This document shows, in pieces, positions 1 through 12,563 of a stretch of DNA of 64,000 nucleotides. The translations under genes and the position numbers were made by a program. The stretch is from NCBI RefSeq assembly GCF_963259705.1, contig NC_081842.1, positions 37,413,796 to 37,477,795 of the forward strand. The letters run 5' to 3'. Within the stretch, counting starts at the first letter, position 1. Each line of letters begins with the position of its first letter. The DNA is from Myotis daubentonii (Eukaryota; Chordata; Mammalia; Chiroptera; Vespertilionidae). The notes under the pieces are model-generated. The model was not told the DNA's origin, made no database searches, and saw only the letters and a program-made list of their open reading frames with translations.

Positions 1-1340
1 TTCTTAATGTAAGGTTAAAAAGCTGATAATATTTCTTTTGCATTCATCTAGCCTACTAGTACTCTAGTAAAAACAAACAAACAAAAAAACTAATAAAATG
101 TTTCTTGCTGTGCAACTTTGGAACTCAATAACAGCCATGGAAACAGAGTAGCAGAAACCAAGTCAGGGACTGAATTGGCTAAGTCTTGGCTTGAGAAGAA
201 ACATTGCAGCTGGTCAGAACCTGACTGTTCTCGTATTTACTAGTAGAGAATGGCACCCTCAGTGTACATGGAGTGGTTCTTCTGCCACGTGCTAAGTCAT
301 ACCTGTATTAATGAAATGGTCCTCTCAACACTTAAATATTTACCATGGAAACATTGTTTCTACAGCTATAGTTCGGGGAACCAGCCGCTAAAGTTTATGG
401 CCAAGTCTGCAGTATATTTTGGCTGTGTTTGATATTAGGGCTCAGGTTATATTGAAATAAATCCATCATATTATTTGGAAGTGGGTCCCCTGTAGAACTT
501 TACTACTTATCAGCATAATCATTTCAAATCTGAAGCAAAGATTTAAAATGGAGCATTTGATTTCAGTATACTATAAGGAAGACCACCATCACAGAATTTA
601 TTATACCATCTTTGTACCATTAGAACAAAAAGAAAAAAAGGAGGGAGAGGTGCGCTCAGAGGAATTAGATATTCCCCTAGCCTTTAGCCAATTCGCCGGA
701 CATCCAGGATGTGGTGTGTCTATTCACAGACACTAATAAGTTGTTTACATTTTCAATTTAGCATATCTGAAATTCATTTCCTGGGTTGCCTTTATGTATT
801 ATGAATGCACAAACGGCTAATACATTGTGGAAAACAAATATGTGCTAATGAACACTCATGGAGATTTCAGATCAAATACCCATTATTTGCTTTCCTTTTG
901 AGTAAAAAATTTGATTATCGGTTAGATTTGTCAAGATATACACATTATGCTTTTCTGATTTCTTCACACTTTTCGTCTGATTTAACAATTGATATTTTGC
1001 GTATGCATCTCACATCTTGCTATTCTCAGCAGCAGAGTGGAGTTAATTGTGAGTGAAGATAGCTAGGGTTCAGTCCCAGGTCAGTAACTTGTGTGTGTCA
1101 CAGCCTTTTTGCCTCAGCTCTCTACCTGGGAAAGGAGAAATTCTACATGGGAGCATGTCATGCAGCCGTGGGAACCACCCAGGGGGACTGGGCAGGCAGG
1201 AATCTAGGCTCTCACTCCCACTTAAACCAAAGCAGTATTGCTTTTATTTGTTTGTTATATTCAGCTTAGCCATAAGATTCAAGACATAAAAGAGGTTTTG
1301 CTGAGAAAAAAATTTAACAAACCTTAAAATCTGCTGTTTT
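1..1340. other. Unique-looking intergenic DNA, no gene seen
   Basis: The reading frames here are short (at most about 83 codons), AT-rich and match no protein family I know. I see no tRNA-like head, TIR, LTR end or microsatellite. I treat it as anonymous intergenic or intronic sequence. Confidence 0.5.
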
Positions 1341-1349
1341 GATTATTAT

Positions 1350-1560
1350 CTATTGCAGTGTGACAAATCAACCCCAAAATTAGTGAATTAAAAAAATTAG
1401 TGGCTCATAGTTGTGTGGGTTGCCCGGGCCAGGCTCAGCTCAGTGGTTTTCACCTTGTCTCCCACACAGTTGCAATCAGATGTGACTGAGGCTGGAGTCA
1501 TCGGAAGGAAGGCTTGATTGGGCTGACTATCCAAGATGGCTTATTTACTCTCAAGTTTGA
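1350..1560 (+). mobile_element. Old interspersed repeat fragment, LTR-like, family uncertain
   Basis: The run from 'attgcagtgtgacaaatcaa' through 'ggctggagtcatcggaag' to 'ccaagatggcttatttactc' follows the layout of a common, degenerate mammalian repeat ('...TGTAACAAA...', '...GGCTGGAGTCATC...', '...CCAAGATGGCTT...'). I recall it as an ERVL-type LTR but cannot name the subfamily. There are no intact ends or TSDs. Confidence 0.35.
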
Positions 1561-1926
1561 TACTTTTGTGATTTAGAACATTGGAGTCATGGAGATCAGT
1601 TAGAAGCCTTTTTTAAAAAAATTGCTTTATTGAGGTATAATTGATATATAATACATTTCACATATCTTATCTGGTTTGCTTTCTGTCACTATAGATTCGA
1701 TTGCATTTTCTAGAATTTTATATAAACAGAATCATACAGTAAATACTCTTTGTCTGACTTATTTTACTGAGCATAATTGTTTTAAGATTCACCCATATTA
1801 TTGGATGTCAACAGTTATTTATTTATTTATTTATTTTGCTGAATAGTAGTATTAAATGAATATGCCATAGTTTGTTTAGCTATTTATCTATTGAAAGACA
1901 TTTCGGTTATTTCTAATTTTTGGCTA

Positions 1927-2103
1927 TCTATAATAATAAAAGCATAATATGCTAATTAGACTGAACGTCCTTCCAGACGACCTTCCGGATGAAGCCAGGG
2001 CTGCAAGGGAAGCCTGGGTCCTGGGTGCCAGAGGGAAGCCAAGGCCAGCAGCCAGGAGAAGGAAGGTCTACTCTTGAATGAATTTCGTGCATTTGGCCTC
2101 TAG
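1927..2103 (+). mobile_element. HeliBat-type non-autonomous Helitron inside L1
   Basis: The 5' end reads TCTATAATAATAAAAGC followed by 'ataatatgctaattaga', and the 3' end reads 'atgaatttcgtgcatttgg' then CCTCTAG, the vesper-bat Helitron termini (5' TC, 3' hairpin plus CTAG). Removing 177 bp rejoins L1 sequence ('ttttggcta' with 'ttacaaataaagctg') with no duplication, as expected for Helitron insertion between A and T. The interior carries no ORF of note. Confidence 0.85.
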
Positions 2104-4115
2104 TTACAAATAAAGCTGCTGTACACATCCATATGCAAGAGTTTGAACATATGCTATCATTTCTTTTGAATAAGTACTCAGGAGTTGAATTGCCTGGTAT
2201 ATGTATGTTGAACATTTTATAAAACTGTCAAATTGTTTTCCAAGGTAGTTGTATAATTTTACATTCTAAAAAGCAGTGTATGAGAATTCCTATTGCTCCA
2301 TACTCTTACCAAAAGTTAGATTCATGAGTCTTTTTAATTTTAGTCATCCTGGGGGTTGTGAAGTGATATCTTATTGTGGTTTTAATTTGCATTTCCTTAA
2401 TGACTAATGATTATCTTCTTTGGTCAAGTGTATGTGCCAATTTTCTGAGGATTTTAAAATGGTTGTTTTCTTATTATGGAGTTTTTAAAGTTCTTCTGAT
2501 AAAAAAAAAAAAACCCACAAAACATGATGTATTTTTTTTCCTATTTTTCTTTTTGTCACCTAATATTTTATGTGCATCTCTCCAGGCCAATACTTCTAAT
2601 TTATTCTTTATAATAGTTGCACAATGTGACTTAGGTTTACCATTTTGACAATCTTTCTTTCTTTAAAATTATTTAATTCTTTAATTTCTCTCAGCAATAC
2701 TTTGTAGTTTTCAGTGCATGCCTTGAGCCTCTTTTGTCAAATTTATCTTCATGACATTGTCATCCAATTTTCAAAATTATTTGAGTTTCTAATGTTGGTA
2801 GGATAAGGAAGTACAATTGAATTTTGTATATTTGATTGTGCATCCTACAATCTTGACAGACTTACTTTTTAGTTCTTAGTAGCTTTTTTCCCATTGTATT
2901 TTCTACATAGATAATCTGCTAATAAAGACAATTTTATGTATATCTTTTAAATCTGGATGCTCTTTATTTCTTTTTCTTGTCTTATATTTCTGTCTAAAAC
3001 CTTCAATATAATGAATAAATGTAAGAAGGAGAAGACATTCTTGCTCTGTATTTTATCTTAGGGGGCAAATATTTAATCTTTGCCATTAAATATGTTATTA
3101 GCAGTAGGTTTTTATAGATGCTCTTATTAGGTTGAGGAAGTTCCTTTTTGTTCCAATTTAACCAAGAATTTTTATCATTACTGGATACTGGCTCTTGTCA
3201 AATGATCTTTCTCCATTTATTGAAATGATATTATTGATTTATGTCTATTTCTCTGCTGAATTACATTGATTGATTTTCAAATGTTAAACCAACCTTGCAT
3301 TCCTAGAATAAACCCCACTGAATTATCATGCATTATCCTTTTTGTATATTTTTGGTTTCAGTTTGCTAAATCTTGTTTTAAATTTTTGCCCACAAAAGAT
3401 TTTGGTCAGTACTTTTTTCTTGTAATGTCTTTTTTTTCCCGGTTTTCTAGAGTAATGCTGGCCTCTTAAAGGTTGAGAGGCATTTCCTCCTCTTCAATTT
3501 TCTGTAGAATTGGTATCACTTCTTTAAATGTTTAGTAGAATTAACTTATGAGGCGATCTGGACCTGGAATTTTCTTTTTGGAAAAGTTTTAAAATGTGGA
3601 TTCAATTTTTTTAATAGATGAAGGAATAGACAGGTTATTTCCTCTTGAGTAAGCTTCCATTGTTTGTATCTTTCAAAAAATCTGTTTAGTTCATTTAAGC
3701 TGCCAAATTTGTTGGATGAAATTGTTCAGGTGTTCCTGTGTTTATCACTTAATATTTACTTAGTGGTGTCATCTCTTTCATTTCTGATGTTGGTAATTTG
3801 TTTCTTCTCTCTTTATTTCCTGCTTAATATTGCTAGATGGTTATCAATTTTACTGATCTCAAAGAACCAACTTTAGTTTTATGATTTTCTCCCTATCGTT
3901 TTTCTCTTCACTGCTTTCTGTTTTGAATTTTATTATTTCTTTTCTGTTTACTTTGGGTTCATTTATTCTTTTTTTCTAGTTTCTTAGGGGAAAACTGAAG
4001 TCATTGTTATGAGAACTCTCTTCTTTGTTAATGTACATGTGTAATGCTATAAATTTCCCTTTATATACTGCTTTAGTGGCATTTCATATATTTTTAATGC
4101 TGTGTTTTTATTTTT

Positions 4116-4346
4116 ATTTTTATTTATTGATTGATTTTAAATATATTTTATTGATTTTTTACAGAGGAAGGGAGACGGACGGAGAGCTAGAAACATTGAT
4201 GAGAGAGAAACATCGACCAGCTGCCTCCTGCACATCTCCTACTGGGGATGTGCCCACAACCCAGGTACATGCCCTTGACCGGAATCAAACCCGGGACCCC
4301 TCAGTCCGCAGGCCGACGCTCTATCCACTGAGCCAAACCGGTCTTA
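4116..4346 (-). mobile_element. Ves SINE, reverse orientation
   Basis: The tRNA-like head (box A/B region, 'ctctatccactgagccaaac' and 'ggaatcaaacccgggacc' in + orientation) lies at the right. The body 'gctgcctcctgcac' and a T-rich tail lie at the left. A 17-bp TSD, gctgtgtttttattttt, flanks it at 4099-4115 and 4347-4363. It is inserted in the old L1. Confidence 0.92.
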
Positions 4347-4387
4347 GCTGTGTTTTTATTTTTTTATTTAAAATTATTTACCTCTGC

Positions 4388-4611
4388 TGAAACCGGTTTG
4401 GCTCAGTGGGTAGAGCGTCGGCCTGCAGACTGAAGGGTCCTGGGTTCGATTCCAGTCAAGGGCATGTACCTGGGTTGCGGGCACATCCCCAGTAGGAGGT
4501 GTGCAGGAGGCAGCTGATCAATGTTTCTCTCTCATCGATGTTTCTAACTCTCTATCTCTCTCCCTTCCTCTCTGTAAAAAATCAATAAAATATATTTAAA
4601 AAAAATAAAAT
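4388..4611 (+). mobile_element. Ves SINE, forward orientation
   Basis: The head 'aaaccggtttggctcagtgg' and box B 'gggttcgattccagtcaagg' are followed by 'gtgcaggaggcagctgat', a CT-rich stretch and an A-rich tail. Imperfect flanking repeats around 'atttacct' (about 4374 and 4619) are consistent with a TSD. It lies only about 40 bp from the oppositely oriented Ves copy at 4116-4346. Confidence 0.9.
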
Positions 4612-4990
4612 AAAATAATTTACCTTTGATTTCTTCTTTGATCCATGGGATAGTTATAGTGTATTTACTTTCTAAAAAATTTGATTTTTCAAAAACATTT
4701 TTTCTTATTGGTTTCTAATTTAATTCAATTGTAGTCAGAGAACAGATTTTTTATGACCTGAATTCTTTTAAGCTCAGTGAGATTTGATTTATGGCTCAGA
4801 ATATGGATGATGTTGGTAAAAATCAGGTGCACTTGCAAAGAATATGCATGATTTTATTGTTAGGTGGAGTATTTCATAAAATTTTGTTGAGCAAGACCAA
4901 ACCAATGTTTAGTCTAGGACTACTTTTTCCCCATTACTGGGGTAAAACCCTTTGAATACTCTAACTAATGCCCCCACAAATGATGAGGTT

Positions 4991-5763
4991 TTCTAATTTG
5001 GTTAATGGAAACTGACTTTTTTTATTTTTTATTTTTTAGCCCACGTGAGATTAGGGTATTGTTCCCTTTAATATTTTTAGGTTTTGGTGTTTTTTTTAAA
5101 CCTGGCCTCAGGTAGTTTCATCACCTGCATGTAGTGATCAACACTCAGTTGAACACCAATGGTTACTCTGCAGATATCCAGCTCTTTCCTTCTGGAAATT
5201 GTCTCTGTGAATTCTAGACGTTTTTGCTTCCTCATACAGCTTTGATTCCAACTCAGGGAGATGGTCAACTCTACTTGGTTTCCCCCCTCTGTACGAAGGC
5301 TAAAAAATTTTCTAGGTAGAAAGCTAAGGCAATCACAGGGCTTACCTTATTTGTTTTCTCTCAGGGATTACTTTAGTTGCTTGATGACTAAAGTTTTGTG
5401 AACCATTGCTTCATATATTTGTTTAGTTTCAGGAGGAAGGACAAATTCAATTACTGTTGGCCAGAAACAGAAGTCAGTTAGGAGTCCTTTAAAATATTAT
5501 TCTCCAGAGGAAAGGATCACCTGAAAAGAACAAAGCCATTGGAAATGTAATAGAATGTATACATTTGAGGGATGTTTCTTTGGCTTTCTGGGTCTTGGTC
5601 CTAATTAAGCATGGGCAATGAGAGAAAACTTCCAACCCTCACAATCATATGACTATGTGGATGGTAATGACATTTTCTGAATTTTGGAGACCTAGGGGCA
5701 GAAGTAGGGTGGGAGTGGGGTGAGGGAAATGGGTTCTAGGGTTGTATATTATCTGTATGGGTC
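4991..5763. other. Intergenic DNA, nothing assignable
   Basis: No recognisable coding sequence or intact mobile-element ends. The left part may contain further L1 or other old repeat debris, but I see no diagnostic motif. Confidence 0.4.
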
Positions 5764-5771
5764 ATCTAAAT

Positions 5772-5975
5772 CAGGGGTCCTCAAACTACGGCCCGCGGGC
5801 CACATGCAAATACAAATATTGTATTTGTTCCCGTTTTGTTTTTTTACTTCAAAATAAGATATGTGCAGTGTGCATAGGAATTTGTTCATAGTTTTTTTTT
5901 AAACTCTAGTCTGGCCCTCCAATGGTCTGAGGGACAGTGAACTGGCCCCCTGTTTAAAAAGTTTGAGGACCCCTG
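5772..5975. mobile_element. Non-autonomous hAT DNA transposon, 204 bp
   Basis: Terminal inverted repeats start CAGGGGTCCTCAAAC and end GTTTGAGGACCCCTG (15 bp, perfect). A perfect 8-bp TSD, ATCTAAAT, sits at 5764-5771 and 5976-5983, the hallmark of hAT transposition. The interior ('cggcccgcgggccacatgc', 'ctggccctccaatggtctga') is typical of short hAT elements in bats and other mammals. There is no transposase, so it would have been mobilised in trans. Confidence 0.93.
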
Positions 5976-5983
5976 ATCTAAAT

Positions 5984-7140
5984 GAAGATGACCAGGAGGC
6001 AGGTAGAAATATATATATATCTGAAACTCAGGAAAGAAAGAGCATGACTAGAACTATAGATTCTGGAGCAATTCTCCTAGAAAGGCTAGTGCCCAATTGA
6101 AAAGAACTATTTATCTCGAGTTTTGTGAATAGTAATTAAATGTGAACAACTTGGAAATAAATATAATCACTGCACTCTAAAAGAATTTGTTGATGTTGAC
6201 ACTGGGTTCTGCTCACTGCACTGTGTGTGTAAGTGTATGTGTGTGTGTGTTCATTTTCGTTTTCCCTAATGAATTTTAGATTGATAAGAAACAAAAACTT
6301 CAATCCTAAAGAAGAATGTTTTATAATATCATATAGACTAGCATCTCCAACTCTGTTTTAGAATTTATTACAATAAAAAAGAGTAAGCTAAATATTTTGC
6401 TCTTCTCCTAGTTTCTAAAATTTCATGTTTTCATGCCAATATAACATTATCAAATGTTATATAAGAATACTGAAAAAAAAAATGACAGTTTGTTAGGTTC
6501 TTTGATATACCATGTAGCTCTTGAATTCACTAGAATTAAATGAAAAATTATACTATGATTAATATAAGTCTTATGGTATTAGTCAAAAATTGGCTCAAGT
6601 TGAAACTTTCAGTATTATTAATTTTCACTTTCAGTATTATATATTTCTCCAGTCAGTGGTTTGGAACCTTTGTCACAAGGCTGAGAAAACATAGGGTAAA
6701 ACTAATTCATCTAAAATAGCAGTTCAATAATGTATGCAGAAATTAGATACATTTAATTTAGATTATATGAGGTCTTGGACCAGTGTGTTTCTATTATTAC
6801 AAGAAAAGTTAGAATATAGCATCATACAGCTATCAAGTCACAACAGCGAAGGATCATCTCATATTGAGTCTTACCTTGGTCAGTTGGAAAAATGAGTATT
6901 TTAAACATAGTTTTGCATTTTCAGGGATGCAAAATACTAAATATAGAAGGAAGGCGGATAGTCAATACTAAATAACGTTTCTGCATTTCATTTAACATGC
7001 AGTCCAATTGACCTTCATTAGGCCACGCTCGCTCTGAAATCACAATAGTTTTGATGCTAATTGGGTGGGGGTATTAGTTATGGAATGAGGATAGTGGCCT
7101 GCATACTGTTTCTTCAGCTCAATAATATCTCTGGAGCTTT
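5984..7140. other. Intergenic DNA with a short GT repeat
   Basis: A short imperfect (GT)n tract lies at about 6222-6250. Otherwise the stretch is AT-rich and contains no ORF, TIR or SINE that I can recognise. Confidence 0.45.
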
Positions 7141-7145
7141 CTTCT

Positions 7146-8515
7146 TTTTTCAACTTTATTTTTATTGTTGACACTGTTACAAATGTCCCCATGCTCCCCC
7201 CGCCCCCCCCCCCCCATTGCCTACTTCCAGCCAGCCCCTGTTCCCCCTTCCCTCTGGCCATCACCACACTGCTGTCTGTGTCTGTGGGCTCTGTGTAGGT
7301 ATTCTTTGGCTACTCTGTTCACCTTCTTTCATCCAGTTCCCTCTGACAGCTGTCAGTGTGTTCCATGGATCCATGCCTCTGTTTCTATTTTGTTTGTGAG
7401 TTTATTTTGTTCATTGGATTCCACATATAAGTGAGATCACATGGTATTTGTCTTTCTCTGACTGGCTTATTTCACTTAGCATAATAATTCTCAGGCGCTT
7501 CCATGCTGCCACAATGGTACAATTTCCTTTTTTGTTTTTTTTTTAACAGCCAAGTAGTAAATGTATCTCATCTTTTTTATTCACTCATCTACTGACCAGC
7601 ACTTGGGCTATTTCCAGATCTTGGCTATTGTAAATAATGCTGCTAGGGTTACATACATTTTTTCGAATTGGTGTTTTGGGAATCTAAGGATAAATTCCCA
7701 GAAATGGAATTGCTGGGTCAAAAGGCAGTTCCATTTTTAATTTTTTGAGGTTACTCCATACTGTTTTCCACAGTAGCTGCATCAGTCTGCATTCCCACCA
7801 GCAGTGTATTAGGGTTCCCTTTTCTCCACATCCTCAGCAACAGTTGTTGTTTGTTGTCTCATTGATGGTAGTCATTTGGACAGGTGTGAGGTGATATCTC
7901 CCTGTGGTTTTAATTTGTGTCTCTCAGATAATTAGTGAACTTTTTTTCATATGTTTATTGGCCATCTGTATGTCCTATTTGGAGAAGTATCTAATCAGGT
8001 CCTTTGCCTATTTTTTAATTGGATTGCTTGTCTTCCTGGTGTTGAGTTGTATATGTTCTTTATATATTTGGAAATTAACCCCTTATCAGATGTATCACTG
8101 GTAATATGTTCTCCCATACAGTGGGTTCCCTGTTCATTTTGTTGATGGCTTCTTTTGCTGTGCAGAACATTTTTTTTTTTTTGGTTAATCCTCAGCCGGG
8201 GATATTTTTTCCATTGATTCTTACAGAGAGTGGAAAGGAAGGAGGGGGAGACAGGGGAGGGAGAGAGAGAGAGAAACATTGATGTGAGAGAGACACATCA
8301 ATTGGTTGCATCCTGCACAGGCCGGCGGGGAGGGGAGAGGGGAGAAATGAACCTGAAACCCGGGTACATGCCTTTGGCCAGGAATTGAACCCATGACTTC
8401 ATTGTGAGGACCAATGCTCTATCACTGAGCCACACTGCCAGGTTGTGCAGAAGCTTTTTTGTTTGATGTAGTCCCATTTGCTTATTTTTCCCTTTTTTAA
8501 AAAGTTAATTATAAA
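7146..8515 (-). mobile_element. L1 retrotransposon 3' part, antisense, with nested Ves SINE
   Basis: In + orientation it opens with the reversed 3' UTR containing a C13 run (7203-7215), then runs through 'ctggcttatttcacttagca', 'ttgctgggtcaaaagg', 'tctgcattcccaccagcagtg' and 'tcatatgtttattggccatc', the reversed C-terminal ORF2 and 3' UTR of mammalian L1. It is more intact than the 1.6-5.0 kb L1 but its ORF2 is still broken. A Ves SINE at 8168-8443 splits it, and L1 resumes at 'gcagaagcttttttgtttga'. Clear outer TSDs were not found. Confidence 0.85.
8168..8443 (-). mobile_element. Ves-type SINE nested in L1, reverse orientation
   Basis: The right end carries the reversed tRNA-like head ('caatgctctatcactgagcc', 'ggaattgaacccatgac'). 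The middle has 'ttggttgcatcctgcac' and a purine-rich tract, and a T-run forms the tail at the left. A 9-bp TSD, tgtgcagaa, lies at 8159-8167 and 8444-8452. The body diverges from the younger Ves copies, suggesting an older subfamily. Confidence 0.85.
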
Positions 8516-9440
8516 ACTTGAACTTTTCACAGGGAACACCCTTTTATAAACAAGTTTTTATCTACTGTGCAAATTTAGTAATTAGGCTGCTAATAAACCA
8601 AATCCACTCATAGAGAAAAGCTCAGTGTGATATATGAATGAAACTGAAGTGTCAGGTTCAATGACAGAGTTTTGGAAAACATGAAATTTTAGAGGATGTT
8701 TGATTTCCTTTTAGTTTAATTCATTTTTTGCCTTTTCAGTTCTTCAGAACTATCAGCATATGGTATATACAACAATTAGATTTTCAGCAACAAAGTTCAG
8801 AATAAAGTTTAATTCTACTCCCTAATAATTCATTTATTATTTGATAAAGAAAACTATGTGTTTATCTCAAACTTTTGCAGCAAAGTAGCATCCCATAAAG
8901 TACATTTTGGGCAGAGGGAAGCTACCCCTTTTACTGAAATTTTAGCAATTCAACTCAATTTGGATACAAATCATTCTAAAACATTCTACATAGTTTCTTT
9001 CCTTTACAACATTATTACAAAAATGAAAAAAAGCAAATTCCTTTATCTCCTGCCATATACAAACTGATTCCATTTTTATATTTTCTCACACTTTGTACCA
9101 TATGCATGAATTGTAAAATAGGAATTATTTTAAAATATAATTGACATAACTTAATTGTCTCAGAAGACTTTGAAGTGTTTAATATGAGCACTGTTTTCAA
9201 AAGGGCCTTTCGGGTTTGTTCCAATAACATTATTGCATTGGGAACCCTGCAAACACTACAGATTTTGATTCCAACATGGCATTTGACAAGTCTCTTCAGA
9301 TTTGGGCAACATGAAAAAATGTTGGGAAGATGAGAGTTCCTTTAGGTGTATTTGTAACTGAAAAAATGGCCATAAGAGTTTCAAATAAAAAAAATTAAAA
9401 TAACATTGTGTGCTTTCCCCTTATTGAAAAAGTAATATGT
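8516..9440. other. Intergenic DNA, no feature recognised
   Basis: AT-rich sequence with frames of at most about 71 codons and no family resemblance. No repeat ends seen. Confidence 0.4.
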
Positions 9441-9780
9441 GTTATCTGTAGACATTTTGGAGAATTAGCTAAGTACAAGGAATAAAATGAAGATCACATA
9501 CAATCCCAAACCAACATTTAACCGTTCCTCAACATTTTGGTACATATATTAATAGAAAATGAAATCATACCGTAATCTTTTAGTAAAACATTTTGTTTAC
9601 TTAGTATATTATGAACATAATTTCATGTCACTAGTTATTCTCCTACATTATTTCCTAACAAGTGCATGCTATTTTATCAGGTGAAGATACCATAATACAT
9701 TTAACATGTCCTCTGTTATTGTTTCCAACATTTTTGTTATTAATATTAGGGCTACATATTGAATTTTCCAAAGGCCTTTT
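9440..9780. mobile_element. Old L1 3'-end-like fragment, low confidence
   Basis: Phrases such as 'aaaatgaaatcataccgtaa', 'aacataatttcatgtcact' and 'ataccataatacatttaaca' follow the layout of antisense old L1 3' regions. Divergence is high and the ends cannot be placed. Confidence 0.35.
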
Positions 9781-9899
9781 TTTTTTTTAGCATCTATTTA
9801 ATTGCTTAAGTGATTTTCTTCCTTGTACTTTTTGTTGTGGTGAAGTATTTTTAATGTCAAATAATTTTTGCATTTCTGGAAACCCCCTTATTTGATTAT

Positions 9900-10580
9900 G
9901 GTATTTATTTTCATTCAATTTTAGTTATGGAAATTTCCAGACCAACTCCAAAGTAGAGAATAATGTAATAAATTCTCATATAGCTTACACCCAAATTCTG
10001 TAATTATCAACATTCTTGTTTCATCTCTTCTCTCTTCCTCCCCTTTTTGGTGGAGTGTTTTAAAACAAATTTTAGGACAACCTACCATTTTACCCATAAC
10101 TGCTATAATATGGTTCTCTAATAGATAAGGGCTTTAAAAACACAAGCACAATGCCATTATGACATCTAACAAAAGGACCAATTAATACATGTGCTCATTT
10201 CCTAGAGTCATACAGCAACCTATCCAAGTTCAATGTTCTCCAATTGCATCACTATTGGGTTTTTGGAATTGCTGATTTGTTTTAAGAAGTCTCTTTACAA
10301 TAGCCCTCCCTTCTTTTTAATTTGCGTGTGTGCTTTGTTGAAAAAAATGGGGTCTTTTTTTTTCATACTCTGCACTCAAGATTTGATTGATTGCATTTGC
10401 ATCCTTGTGGTTGTAAACATAGTCTCCTTTCCCTGGCATTTTCTTTCATTAGACCTAGAGTAGACTAAAGTTCAAATTTTAGGCAAGAATATTTCAAAGG
10501 AGGTACTGTACCTTGCTTTTGTTCCACGTCAGGAGGCACATAAAATCTACTTGTCCTACTTAGTGGTGTTAGGATTCAGG
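9900..10580. mobile_element. Ancient repeat, probably L1M 5'-region type
   Basis: The succession 'gtaattatcaacattcttg', 'agataagggctttaaaaac', 'acaatgccattatgacatc', 'gattgcatttgcatccttg' and 'cgtcaggaggcacataaaat' is a recurring ancient mammalian repeat that I associate with L1M-type 5' sequence. The family name is from memory and uncertain. No coding capacity. Confidence 0.4.
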
Positions 10581-12555
10581 TGCTGCAGTCCTGTGTGTCC
10601 GTTACAAAGTTCCCCATTATTTGTGTATCCTTTCAATCCAGTGCTGGATTTGATTGACCGTTATTTTATTTATTTATTTTTTTTACATCTATAGTTCATA
10701 AGTGAGCTACTTCTCTTGATTCCTTTCTGTGTGTTGCCTTTGACAGGTACAGGCAATAGGATTAAAGAGCAGGAATGCAAAGAGAATGGTACTTGGATTG
10801 ATGTCGGGCAACCTGGTTACCATTTCATAAGGCTGTGATCACTTGTCCGAGATAGGCACAGCGCTCAAATGCCTGAGGGAGAAACTGGTAAGAATATGAT
10901 CAGAACCAAAGCAGAGCCCGTCCTGAGAAAAGAGAACATAATTTGGAGTGATTTCAAATGCTCAGGCAGCTCTTCCTTCTCCTGCTGGTCACTGGGGTCT
11001 TAATTTCCAGAGCTAGTTACTACCAGGAGGCTCTGAGGGGGACAGTGCAGGAGAGCCCCTCCAGTCTGGCTATGAAAACCCTCCTTGTATTCAGAACAAC
11101 AAAAGAGCATTTCTTTCTTTCTAGATAATAAACAGTCAATCATTTTGAATAGGTGCTGTGTCAGGACTTCAACTATTCACCATCCCCCGCCCCCCCCCCC
11201 CTCCCCCCGTACTGTTTGCTGCCTGCCTGGAGTTTGTTTTGTTTTTGTTTTTATGATGAATACTTTAAGAGATATGTTTATTGTCGGAAGGCTGACTCCT
11301 TGACTAGAAAGACATTGTTTTGCACAAATGTGTGTGTGTGTGTATAGCCATGCACTGGGGTTATCCTAGCAGTCACACCCTAAGGCTCAGAGGGTGGGGG
11401 TATGGGACGCATGAAGTCTGCACAGAGTCCTGCCCGCTGCCTTCCCCTTCCACCATGTCCTTGAGCCGGGGCCTCCACAGTCTTTATCATTCCTTATTGC
11501 TAAAATCCTGAAACTTTGGGTAATGCGCGTTAAGGATGTTCTGAACTAATCTCTGCCAACAATTTTATTCTGAATGTCCAGGCAGCTTCATTATGAGGTT
11601 GATATAAGACCTAGTTTCCAAGCATCCCTCCTTTTCTCAATCATTACTGGATAAACATTCACTGAACCGTCTTGTGCCAGGCACTGGCTAATGCTGGGCC
11701 CACACCAAGATGAATAAGACATGTTTCCTGCCTTCCAGCAAAGGGACAGATCTAAGCAAATAATTACCACAGATGTGAACGTGGGAGTACAGAGAAGGAG
11801 AAAGCGAATCTCCCTGGAGGAAACGGTTTTTCTCTTGGGTTCCGATAATTCGTTTGCTTCTCCCAAATTGTAAATCTCCGCTCTCGGTGGGGCACTTTCT
11901 TCTGTCCCTGCGGTTTGGGGCAAGAAGAAACCCTCAGCCACGTACGTCTAGAAAGACCAGCACCGGAGGAAACAACAGGACCCTGTCTCAATATTTCTCC
12001 TCTGTTTCCTCATGCAGAAAGTATTTCCTCTCCTACATCATCTGCGGGGCCATGGCCAGAATGACTGTTCTTAAAATAAGCAGCTGTTCATATTCAAAAT
12101 GATGCCATTGTCCCCTCCCTCCCTTTTTTGTCATTTCAAAATATTTAAAAACCACTTGATTCCCCCCCCCCCCCCCTTCCCCACTCTTTATTCTGAAGCC
12201 CTACAATGACTAAAGTTGGCATGACTGGTAACATGACTGAAATTAAAGGGGTGGGGGGGGGGGTCAGAGCCTCTTTTAAAAGAAGAACCCGTTTGGAAAT
12301 GCACTCAAGGAGGCCGATGGTGGCCGTTGGAAAGGTCCCTGTGTCTTGCATCTGCCCGTTGCCCATCTGTAGAAGCCGGGATGACATGAAACCCAAGTCC
12401 CCGTCTCCCAGTGCAGAGGAACTTGGCCACCTCTGACTCTGTGGGAGAAACTCAACAATGACAGGAAAACATGTTTCTAAAAAGCCTGCGGTGGCTTGTG
12501 TATCCATTGGAATGATAGGAATCCCTTACCTGTGGCCCTGGGAGCCCTCACGGCA
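10581..12555. other. Intergenic DNA with C-homopolymers and a short TG repeat
   Basis: Contains a C12 run (11190-11201), a short (TG)n (about 11327-11344) and a C15 run (12162-12176). Several overlapping frames of 70-120 codons on both strands have no family resemblance, and those around 12.2-12.5 kb are opened partly by the homopolymers, so I do not call them genes. Confidence 0.45.
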
Positions 12556-12563
12556 TTCTAGAG

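Larger units (their letters stand above)
1605..4990 (-). mobile_element. Old L1 (L1M-type) retrotransposon, antisense, interrupted
   Basis: Read on the minus strand this is the 3' half of an old LINE-1. Landmarks in + orientation are 'tttattgaggtataattgat' (about 1626), the 'tgtcactatagattcgattg' block (about 1684), 'caaataaagctgctgtacac' (2107), 'tggttttaatttgcatttcc' (about 2378), 'aaccaaccttgcattcctag' (about 3287) and 'agtaatgctggcctcttaaa' (about 3450), which match antisense ORF2 order. It is broken by a Helitron (1927-2103) and two Ves SINEs (4116-4346, 4388-4611), and L1 sequence resumes after each ('tttgatccatgggatagtta'). ORF2 is full of stops and shifts. Boundaries are approximate. 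Confidence 0.8.

Noticed and set aside
4116..4346. True tRNA gene
   Set aside because: Box A/B motifs belong to a Ves SINE head. There is no complete cloverleaf, and a SINE body, tail and TSD are present.
7040..7267. Glycine-rich minus-strand frame of 75 codons
   Set aside because: Created by the C13 run in the reversed L1 3' UTR.
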